A program made the translations under genes and the position numbers. From Bacteroidales bacterium (GTDB taxonomy: Bacteria > Bacteroidota > Bacteroidia > Bacteroidales > UBA12481), in the NCBI GenBank assembly GCA_021160155.1, contig JAGHDB010000275.1, forward strand, positions 1 through 5,740: a stretch of DNA of 5,740 nucleotides. Reading direction: 5' to 3'. The notes beneath the pieces were generated by a model, which made no database searches, was not told where the DNA came from, and saw nothing but the letters and a program-made list of their open reading frames with translations. The stretch's first letter is position 1. Every line of letters starts with the position of its first letter. This document shows positions 1-5,740 of this stretch, piece after piece.

Positions 1-345
1 CTCTTTGAAGAGGCTGAAATACTACTCCAACCGGATACACGACATATCGTTGTGATACAACAGGGAAAAGTCATCCGTAATTATGGAAATCCGGATGAAG
101 ATGCTCAGTTTAAAAAATTATTTCACGCCATTCGTGCGGTTCACGAGAACAGGTCACCGGTTTGTCCACCCCAATCAGCCATCACACAGGTTACGGCAGT
201 TAACGCCATTCATGCATCAATGGCAACTATCCATACATTTCCGGATCATCTGATCGTAGCAGAGAACAACCGGCGATGGGTGAAAAATCTCGGAGATGAA
301 TTAGGAAAATGTTATGATAAATGGGAAATATTTACTAACCTGTGA
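1..345 (+). CDS. Gfo/Idh/MocA-family oxidoreductase, C-terminal fragment (5' end outside window)
   Basis: The frame is open from the first base and ends at TGA 343-345, giving 114 visible residues. Family members usually have about 350-450, so the Rossmann NAD(P)-binding half and the catalytic EKP-type motif lie upstream of the window. The GTG at 52 is an internal Val codon, not a start, because the frame continues upstream without a stop. What is seen is the typical C-terminal tail: a helix FKKLFHAIRAVHENRSPVC, then an Ala/Val-rich helix VTAVNAIHAS and a segment IHTFPDHLIVAENN. These match the 'F..AI..GR.P.....A......V.AI..S' pattern of the C-terminal alpha/beta domain. Known members oxidise, reduce or epimerise sugars, inositols and uronates in the cytoplasm; the substrate cannot be told here. 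The URO-D-like gene follows after 30 nt in the same frame, suggesting one operon. The family call rests on pattern recognition of the tail only. Confidence 0.75.
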   Translation, partial: LFEEAEILLQPDTRHIVVIQQGKVIRNYGNPDEDAQFKKLFHAIRAVHENRSPVCPPQSAITQVTAVNAIHASMATIHTFPDHLIVAENNRRWVKNLGDELGKCYDKWEIFTNL

Positions 346-375
346 TCTTTCATAAATCATGATAATCAATCCGGC

Positions 376-1392
376 GTGACATCCAGGAAATTAGTAGAAC
401 AAACATTGAATTTTGAATCACCGGAACGCATCCCGAGGCATCTCTGGTTGTTACCCTGGGCAGAACAGCGGTATCCCGAATTTGTGAAATCACTCAGCAA
501 ACAGTATCCTGATGATATTGTCCAGGTTCCGGCTTTTTATCGTCAACCGTTGCCCGTCAGCGGAGGAAAATATACAAAGGGAACATATATCGATGAATGG
601 GGATGCCGGTTCGACATTTACGAAGAGGGTGTGATGGGTATTGTACACGAGCCCCGTATCCGGGATTGGTCTGACCTGGAGATGCTGGTACCTCCGGCCG
701 AAATGCTTAATCCTGATAAAGAGGCCATTAACCGTTTTTGCCACGCCACTGATAAATTTACTTATGCCAACAGTATTATCCGGCCTTTTGAGCGTTTTCA
801 GTTTTTACGCACCATGGAACAATCATTTTTCGATGTAATTTATCAGGAACCGGGATATTTTGAACTGTTAAAACTATTGCATGAGCATTTTTGCAAAGAG
901 GTGGAAGTCTGGGCACAAACCGATATTGATGCTATTTTTCTGATGGATGACTGGGGAACCCAACAGGCCCTGATGGTGGCACCTGAAATCTTTCGCCGGG
1001 ATTTTAAACCTATGTACCGGGATTTCTGTGAGATCGCCAAAAGTTACGGGAAATATGTATTCATGCACTCCGACGGGTACATCAGCGAAATCATTGAAGA
1101 TCTGATTGATGTAGGTGTAGATGCCCTGAACAGCCAGTTATTTTGTATGGATATGAGGGAGCTAAGCACCCGTTACCGGGGCCGTATCACCTTTTGGGGT
1201 GAAATCGACCGGCAAAACCTGTTACCCAACGCGGATGCAGATACCATCCGGTCGGCAGTACAGGAAGTTTATGACCATCTGTATGATCACGGCGGAGTCA
1301 TTGCACAATGTGAATTCGGACCCGGAGCAAAACCTGAAAATATCCAAACCGTTTTTGAAACGTGGCAAAAAATCCATCCTAACCCATTGTAA
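376..1392 (+). CDS. Uroporphyrinogen-decarboxylase-fold protein, methyltransferase-like branch
   Basis: This 338-residue cytoplasmic protein starts at GTG 376. The N-terminus MTSRKLVEQTLNFESPERIP is the usual opening of URO-D-like proteins ('TSRE.V..aL..e.PDR.P'), and no in-frame ATG lies between the upstream stop and this GTG. It has a TIM-barrel-type layout with these motifs: MDDWGTQ (190-196), HSDG (231-234), FWGEIDRQ (273-280) and CEFGPGAKPENI (312-323). The RQAGRY motif and substrate-binding arginines of true HemE are absent, so haem synthesis is unlikely. Related corrinoid methyltransferases (MtaA/MtbA type) bind zinc through His-x-Cys plus a distal Cys. Here His231 and Cys312 are present but the middle ligand position is Asp233. 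No signal peptide or corrinoid-protein gene is visible. It sits between an oxidoreductase and a polysaccharide lyase (14 nt downstream), so a role in sugar or uronate catabolism, possibly demethylation, is inferred. The family is confident; the reaction is unknown. Confidence 0.85.
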   Translation: MTSRKLVEQTLNFESPERIPRHLWLLPWAEQRYPEFVKSLSKQYPDDIVQVPAFYRQPLPVSGGKYTKGTYIDEWGCRFDIYEEGVMGIVHEPRIRDWSDLEMLVPPAEMLNPDKEAINRFCHATDKFTYANSIIRPFERFQFLRTMEQSFFDVIYQEPGYFELLKLLHEHFCKEVEVWAQTDIDAIFLMDDWGTQQALMVAPEIFRRDFKPMYRDFCEIAKSYGKYVFMHSDGYISEIIEDLIDVGVDALNSQLFCMDMRELSTRYRGRITFWGEIDRQNLLPNADADTIRSAVQEVYDHLYDHGGVIAQCEFGPGAKPENIQTVFETWQKIHPNPL

Positions 1393-1406
1393 GCTTTTAA
1401 AACATT

Positions 1407-3716
1407 ATGAAACAGCTCATTCTAATCCTGTTAACCTGTAGTATGTTCACAAATTCTCCGGCACAGGAGTTGAAACCGGTTCCGTTGAAGAGATATCTTG
1501 AATATGCCCGTAAAGCAGCGGATCAAACCTGGGAGCAGCGGGATTCTATTGTAGCTCGGTGGCGTCGGAATATTGATCCGGAGAATATTTTTGGGTACCG
1601 GTCGCCGGGCGGACTGGTTGAAATGGCTGCCATCTATGCAACCCTGTACGATATTGAGGGTCATAAGAAATATGGAGTACGTGCCAAAAAGATTTTATTG
1701 ACTTACGGAGATTACCGGAGTGCCTTTACGGTTAAAGGTTCACGCCGTCAGGCTGATTATGCAGACGGCATACCGGTTTTGCCGGATTTTTTCTCGGCGA
1801 TGCGCTACCTTCGGGCCTATGACATCCTGAAAACGAAAAATCTTTTCACCCCGGCAGAAACTCAAAAGATTGATGACCAGATCGCACACAGTCTGCGTTT
1901 TATCCTGCGCACCCAGGAATGGGGCCCGATGAACCGGTCGGCCCTCCGGGCTGAAACCCTGTCGTGGGCAGTAAGAGTACTTCCCCACCATGAAGTAACC
2001 CCTACCCTGAAAACGCTGGAACAGGTACTGGTGTCCGACAACTGGGGTCAGTGGGAAATCGAAGATGCCACACTTTATCATGCGGTGTGGCTCTATGCCA
2101 TGCTCGGGTGTGCCGATGCCCGCAATCAGATAACCGAACTGTTCCAAACCCCTGAAATCTATTATTACACCCATTATTTTCTCCATCTGATGTCGCCTTT
2201 GGAGATGATCCCTGATTTTGGGGATGCCCATCATCTGCAAAACTGGAACCGTTGGCTGGTCGTTTTTGAAGCCGCTGCCAAGGCGTACCATGACCCGGAG
2301 ATGAAATGGGCAGCTACGGTTATCTCCAATCACTTTGTGGATTTCAACAAGAAGCCCGGTATCGGATTGGCTTATCAGCTACTGGATTGCTACCGTTTTG
2401 GCACTGATGAACTGAAGCCCCATCCTCCTAAGCAACTAAGCGAAGAGGTAATGGAGGATGTGGTGGGTAAAAAAATTGTTTTCAGAGACGGATGGGATCC
2501 CCGGTCAACCTATATGCTGGAGAATTACCGCGATGAGGGGGATGGAGGACTCATATACCGGGATTACCTCAGAGCCAATATTCCGATTGAAGAGGAAAAG
2601 GTAACACACGGCCATTCGGATGAAAACAGTATTGCATTGTTGATGTATCGGGGAGCCACACTGTTATGCGACGGGGGATACCGTGATTTTCTTCCGAGCG
2701 GATATTGGGGTGCCTACCGGCAGGATTATTTTCATAACCGGTTATGTGTCAGGAACGAAAAGATTTGGTTTGGCCAGCAGGCCGGAGCGTACCGGTACAG
2801 TCAGTCAGACCATCCCGCCATTGAATCTCAGTCGATCCTCGACTTCATGCATAATGCAGGATCATACCGCAAAGTACATACCCAAAAAATTGATTTTTTA
2901 TCCTTTGCCGATCACGATTACAGTAGAACCCGGGTAACGGATGAAGTGATGGGATACGAATGGGACCGTACCATCGTGTATATTAAAGACCCGGTCATGT
3001 TTGTGGTATTTGACGTGTTCAAATCACGGTCGGAACAGTATTTTACAGCGGCAAATTTCTGGCATACCCGCCAGATCATCCGTCAGGGCCCGCACTGGTA
3101 TGACACCCATTATGATTCAGTAGGCCGTTTGCCGGTCCCTGACGGGCAGAACCTGCTGATCTGTTTTCCAAAAAACCATTACCGGTTTGAGCAGGTGCAT
3201 CCAGAGAACCGGAACTATCATCAGGAAATTGCCATTACCGAATTCACCGGTCAATTTTTTGAACCGGGCCAGCATACCGGCCTGGTGACGGTACTGATTC
3301 CGCATGATGCTGATACCGCTCCCGACTCATGGGTAAAAGCAATCCGTTATATTGAATCCGACCGGCAGGAAGACGGGATGTCGGTTGAGATCACATTAGG
3401 TGACCGGGTGATCCGGACCGGTATAAAATGCGATTTAAAGAAAGACTGGGTACGTGACGACCAGCGACCGAAATACACCTGGGAAGCCGGTCGGATCCGG
3501 TACGGGGATATTGAAACCAATGCCGACTTCTTTTTCACCGATCGCACCGGCAACCAACTATCCTATACGATGGTTAACCTGACCCGTGCCACATGGAAGA
3601 ACCAGGTACTGTATCAGCAGCCCTCTTCATTTTACGGCTTGAACTTTGACGGCCGTCCTGATCAACCGGGGGTGGGAAAAGCCAGGCTTTGCAGGGAAAC
3701 AAGAAAGCTGAAATAA
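1407..3716 (+). CDS. Exported heparinase II/III-family polysaccharide lyase
   Basis: This 769-residue protein has a hydrophobic N-terminal segment (about 2-14) and an Ala-Gln-Glu region at 19-21 resembling a Bacteroidota signal peptidase I site. A Cys at 11 follows LILLT but is a poor lipobox. Residues about 40-335 are helix- and aromatic-rich, as in the alpha/alpha toroid of alginate- and heparin-lyase folds. They contain GPMNRSALRAETL (173-185) and EDATLYHAVW (219-228), where Asn176 and Tyr224 are candidate catalytic residues. Residues about 350-560 match the heparinase II/III beta domain: HGHSDENS (401-408), LLCDGGYRD (419-427) and YFHNRLCV (441-448). His403, Asp422 and His443 match the zinc site of heparinase II in order and rough spacing, and His401 is a candidate catalytic His. 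The remainder is beta-rich with no T9SS domain, so the protein probably stays periplasmic. Such enzymes cleave uronate-containing glycans by beta-elimination; the substrate is not predictable. The ATG lies 14 nt after the URO-D-like stop, without a Shine-Dalgarno sequence. Confidence 0.88.
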   Translation: MKQLILILLTCSMFTNSPAQELKPVPLKRYLEYARKAADQTWEQRDSIVARWRRNIDPENIFGYRSPGGLVEMAAIYATLYDIEGHKKYGVRAKKILLTYGDYRSAFTVKGSRRQADYADGIPVLPDFFSAMRYLRAYDILKTKNLFTPAETQKIDDQIAHSLRFILRTQEWGPMNRSALRAETLSWAVRVLPHHEVTPTLKTLEQVLVSDNWGQWEIEDATLYHAVWLYAMLGCADARNQITELFQTPEIYYYTHYFLHLMSPLEMIPDFGDAHHLQNWNRWLVVFEAAAKAYHDPEMKWAATVISNHFVDFNKKPGIGLAYQLLDCYRFGTDELKPHPPKQLSEEVMEDVVGKKIVFRDGWDPRSTYMLENYRDEGDGGLIYRDYLRANIPIEEEKVTHGHSDENSIALLMYRGATLLCDGGYRDFLPSGYWGAYRQDYFHNRLCVRNEKIWFGQQAGAYRYSQSDHPAIESQSILDFMHNAGSYRKVHTQKIDFLSFADHDYSRTRVTDEVMGYEWDRTIVYIKDPVMFVVFDVFKSRSEQYFTAANFWHTRQIIRQGPHWYDTHYDSVGRLPVPDGQNLLICFPKNHYRFEQVHPENRNYHQEIAITEFTGQFFEPGQHTGLVTVLIPHDADTAPDSWVKAIRYIESDRQEDGMSVEITLGDRVIRTGIKCDLKKDWVRDDQRPKYTWEAGRIRYGDIETNADFFFTDRTGNQLSYTMVNLTRATWKNQVLYQQPSSFYGLNFDGRPDQPGVGKARLCRETRKLK

Positions 3717-3720
3717 ATAT

Positions 3721-3746
3721 AAAGCAATAACACTGAATTGCTTTTT
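3721..3746 (+). terminator. Weak terminator-like hairpin after the lyase gene
   Basis: An 8-bp perfect stem (AAAGCAAT 3721-3728 with ATTGCTTT 3737-3744) encloses an 8-nt loop. The run of five T (3742-3746) overlaps the right arm. It begins 4 nt after the lyase stop codon, where an intrinsic terminator would be expected. The stem has only two G-C pairs, so termination may be partial. The position is good but the strength is doubtful. Confidence 0.45.
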
Positions 3747-3775
3747 GTACTTTCTTAGAAAATGCAATATCTTCA
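3744..3775 (+). promoter_or_regulatory. Possible Bacteroidota-type promoter for the transglutaminase-like gene
   Basis: TTTG at 3744-3747 is followed after 20 nt by TATCTTCA at 3768-3775. The Bacteroidota primary-sigma consensus is a TTTG-like -33 element and TAnnTTTG at -7, spaced by about 19-21 nt. The -33 part matches fully and the -7 part matches 4 of 6 fixed bases. Transcription would start near 3780, leaving a leader of about 70 nt that contains the hairpin at 3796-3833. In AT-rich intergenic DNA such a match can arise by chance. Confidence 0.3.
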
Positions 3776-3795
3776 ACAACAAGTATAATTAATTC

Positions 3796-3833
3796 AAACA
3801 GCATCCGGTCCGGCATCTTCCCGGATACTGTTT
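3796..3833 (+). other. Strong interrupted hairpin upstream of the transglutaminase-like gene
   Basis: AAACAG (3796-3801) pairs with CTGTTT (3828-3833) and ATCCGG (3803-3808) pairs with CCGGAT (3821-3826). The two 6-bp stems are separated by one C-A mismatch, and the loop is 12 nt. The loop contains a second TCCGG (3809-3813) that could pair with the same CCGGA, so two registers are possible. The hairpin ends 17 nt before the ATG at 3851 and is followed by a broken T-rich stretch (TTTAATTTA). It could be a second terminator for the upstream operon or a leader structure affecting the downstream gene; the sequence does not decide. Confidence 0.5.
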
Positions 3834-3850
3834 AATTTACTGATATTCCT

Positions 3851-5725
3851 ATGAAAACTGTACGCATCTGGCTGTTCATAATCGTGCTGGTTTCCGTTAC
3901 TTTTTCGACTTCAGGGCAGATCGGGCACACGAGTAACACCTTATCACTACCAGCAGGGATACACCCATCCGGAATTTGTTGGGATGGCTCATATATCTGG
4001 GTTGTCAGTTACTCCGACAGAACCATCCATAAGATTGACTCTTCGACCGGGAATGACCTGTTTTCTTTTGAAGCTCCCGACCGGTTTCCCACCGGTCTTG
4101 CCTGGGATGGAAACCATTTATGGTGTAGCGGTAACAGAACCAATGAAATCTATCAAATTGACCCGCAGTCAGGTCAGGTGACCCGCTCATTCGATGTCAC
4201 CAGTACACCAAAAGGAATAACCTGTATCAATGGCTCTTTATGGTACGTTGACAGCAGTAAAAAGCAAATATACCAGATCAATCCTGAAACAGGAGCCTAT
4301 TCCGACACCATCCCCGCACCGGGCGGAGCATCACGTGGACTGGCATTTGACGGAAAGTATTTATGGTGTAGTGATTCAAACCTGAAAGAAGTTTACAAGA
4401 TCGACATCAATTATAAAAAAATTATCATGATCCTGCCCGCCCCGGATGCTTCTCCGTATGGCCTTTGCTGGGATGGCGGTGCCTTATGGGTTGCAGGTTA
4501 TCACACAGGCTCCCTTTCAAGGATGTGTACTACAGGATCTGAACGGACTGTTTACCTGGATTCTCTGCAGGCTCACCTGCAGCATAGAATTATGGTAAGA
4601 AATGTGGGATCCACCTTTATGAACCTCCGTACCTGGATCAGCCAGCCTTATACATCAATTCGACAGGAACTCACCTCTGATATCACATACTCACCACATC
4701 CTCTAATAATTACAACTGATCAATATGGTCAGAAATTTGCCTACTACAATCAACAGATCAACCCCGGGGACAGTATGGTTTATACCATGGATGTGGATGT
4801 AACCACTTATGATTTACGCTATTTTATTTCTCCGGATAGTGTCGGTACCATCAGAGATGTATCAGCCTCCATTCAAAACAGCTATCTGGCTGATGGTCAA
4901 TACTTCGACATACACAGTCCGATTGTTTTAAATGCTGTGAACCAGGCCATTGGTGATGAAACCAATATGTATTGGAAAGCCAGGAAAATTCATGATTATA
5001 TCATTCAGAAAATCCATTATGTACTGGACGGCCGGTGGGATCCGGCACCGCAGATTCTCACCCAGGGTCATGGTTCCTGCTCAGAATACTCCTATCTTTT
5101 TGTCGCCATGTGCCGGGCGGCGCATATACCTGCCCGTTACGAAGCCGGAGCCTATAACGGAGGAGTACTGCCCTATGTAGATCAGGTTTATCACCGGTGG
5201 TCACAAATATACCTACCCCCTTACGGATGGATTCATGTGGACGCTACCTGGGACGACCGTGATTATCCGGCTAACCAGTCGAGATACTTCGGAGGTACTT
5301 CAAAAAGGCTTTTTGCCACTACGCTGAGCGGAGGGGGATCCAATAAAATTTCCTGGACCTACAACTCTGCCAACAGTTCGTCCGGTGGTTCCATGGAAAG
5401 AGATAAAAAATACACCTGGAGCCGGATCGGCTCGTCAGTATGGCATACCATACCTGTTAAGGAGGATGTCGTATTGTTTCAGAACTATCCCAATCCTTTT
5501 AACGATCAAACTACCATATCCTTCAGACTGGTGAAACCTTCCATGGTTAAGATCAGAATCATCAATCTTCAGGGCATTTTGGTGAAAGAACTCTTTTCTG
5601 CACCGCTGAACCCGGGAGAACACAGACTTTTATGGGACGGATCGGGCGTTGCTCCCGGAACCTATCTGATCCAGCTGATTACCTCGAGTAATGTTAAAAC
5701 CAAATCCTGCATTATTTCACGTTAA
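3851..5725 (+). CDS. Secreted propeller/transglutaminase-like protein with T9SS sorting domain
   Basis: This 624-residue protein begins with a signal peptide (hydrophobic core about 6-18, likely cleavage near Ser-Gly-Gln 21-23). Residues about 30-225 form five propeller-type repeats. Residues about 230-345 form a beta-rich linker of the kind that often precedes bacterial transglutaminase domains. Residues about 355-480 are a transglutaminase-like core: Cys410 in GHGSCSEYSYLF, a RAAHIPARYEAGAY segment (422-435), His448 in YHRWSQIYLPPYGW, and Asp464 in VDATWDD. The papain-like Cys-His-Asp triad is therefore intact. A Ser/Gly-rich stretch (493-514) leads to a C-terminal domain from about 543 with FQNYPNPFND, a G-x-L-V-K-E-L turn and GSGVAPGTYLIQL, as in T9SS type A sorting domains. 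The protein is expected at the cell surface or outside. Transglutaminase-like domains may cross-link proteins, hydrolyse amides or cleave peptides; which applies is unknown. The start is ATG 3851, with no Shine-Dalgarno sequence. Confidence 0.87.
   Translation: MKTVRIWLFIIVLVSVTFSTSGQIGHTSNTLSLPAGIHPSGICWDGSYIWVVSYSDRTIHKIDSSTGNDLFSFEAPDRFPTGLAWDGNHLWCSGNRTNEIYQIDPQSGQVTRSFDVTSTPKGITCINGSLWYVDSSKKQIYQINPETGAYSDTIPAPGGASRGLAFDGKYLWCSDSNLKEVYKIDINYKKIIMILPAPDASPYGLCWDGGALWVAGYHTGSLSRMCTTGSERTVYLDSLQAHLQHRIMVRNVGSTFMNLRTWISQPYTSIRQELTSDITYSPHPLIITTDQYGQKFAYYNQQINPGDSMVYTMDVDVTTYDLRYFISPDSVGTIRDVSASIQNSYLADGQYFDIHSPIVLNAVNQAIGDETNMYWKARKIHDYIIQKIHYVLDGRWDPAPQILTQGHGSCSEYSYLFVAMCRAAHIPARYEAGAYNGGVLPYVDQVYHRWSQIYLPPYGWIHVDATWDDRDYPANQSRYFGGTSKRLFATTLSGGGSNKISWTYNSANSSSGGSMERDKKYTWSRIGSSVWHTIPVKEDVVLFQNYPNPFNDQTTISFRLVKPSMVKIRIINLQGILVKELFSAPLNPGEHRLLWDGSGVAPGTYLIQLITSSNVKTKSCIISR
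3956..4522 (+). repeat. Five tandem propeller-blade repeats (protein-level) in the transglutaminase-like protein
   Basis: The pattern P-x-G-(I/L)-x-(W/F)-D-G-x-x-(I/L)-W recurs with its Gly at residues 41, 82, 122, 163 and 204, a period of 40-41 residues. The third copy has IN-G in place of WD-G, and the fourth lacks the leading Pro. Between copies lies an (I/V)-(H/Y)-(K/Q)-I-(D/N) strand, seen at 59-63, 100-104, 140-144 and 181-185. This resembles blades of NHL/Vgb-like or glutaminyl-cyclase-like propellers. DNA identity between copies is low, so the duplication is old. Confidence 0.75.
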
Positions 5726-5740
5726 ATAATAATATAAAAC

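Noticed and set aside
343..376. Possible fusion or frameshift joining the oxidoreductase tail and the URO-D-like protein, which share a frame
   Set aside because: A clear TGA separates them, both ends match their families' usual termini, and the 30-nt gap is a normal intergenic spacer.
376..1392. Annotation of the URO-D-like protein as haem-pathway HemE
   Set aside because: The conserved N-terminal arginine motif of HemE is missing, and the neighbours are carbohydrate genes, not tetrapyrrole genes.
1740..2333. A 197-codon open frame on the minus strand, opposite the lyase gene
   Set aside because: Its translation shows no recognisable motif or domain, it has no supporting start context, and it lies fully inside a well-supported gene. 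It is best read as a coding shadow.
3762..3788. A possible 8-residue leader peptide (MQYLQQQV) with three CAA codons before the hairpin
   Set aside because: It would begin upstream of the predicted transcription start, has no initiation signal, and is short enough to occur by chance. Attenuation is not supported.
4566..4583. Two CTGCAG sites six bases apart
   Set aside because: They fall in coding sequence for Leu-Gln...Leu-Gln and are explained by codon choice; no larger repeat surrounds them.
5459..5531. A perfect AAGGAGG followed directly by ATG inside the transglutaminase-like gene
   Set aside because: There is no spacing between the SD-like core and the ATG, the frame stops after about 22 codons, and the region encodes the start of the conserved sorting domain.

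Overview
The window looks like a piece of a Bacteroidota-type (FCB superphylum) genome. Three things support this. The last protein ends in a C-terminal domain resembling the type IX secretion (T9SS) sorting domain, with the YPNPF motif. None of the three visible start codons has a Shine-Dalgarno sequence. Base composition is intermediate, near 48% GC by eye. Genus and species cannot be read from the sequence, and other FCB lineages with such domains (Ignavibacteria, Marinimicrobia, KSB1-like) remain possible.

Layout, all on the + strand. Positions 1-3716 look like the 3' part of one carbohydrate-catabolism operon. It holds the C-terminal end of a Gfo/Idh/MocA-type sugar oxidoreductase (cut by the window edge), a uroporphyrinogen-decarboxylase-fold protein of the methyltransferase-like branch (not HemE), and an exported heparinase II/III-type polysaccharide lyase. 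The gaps are 30 and 14 nt, so co-transcription is likely. A 134-nt intergenic region follows (3717-3850). It carries a weak terminator-like hairpin, a possible Bacteroidota-type promoter and a stronger second hairpin just before the next start.

Positions 3851-5725 encode a secreted multidomain protein: signal peptide, five propeller repeats with a 40-41 residue period, a beta-rich linker, a transglutaminase-like domain with an intact Cys-His-Asp triad, and the T9SS-like sorting domain. Only 15 nt follow, with no feature seen.

Working model (inference): the lyase cleaves a uronate-containing glycan outside the cytoplasm, the oxidoreductase processes released sugar or uronate in the cytoplasm, and the URO-D-like protein performs an unknown, possibly methyl-transfer, step on the same substrate. 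The transglutaminase-like protein is probably a separate unit exported to the cell surface. The points most worth a second look are the altered metal-ligand motif of the URO-D-like protein, the propeller/transglutaminase/T9SS fusion, the two-register hairpin before it, and a strong excess of the tetranucleotide CCGG across the window.
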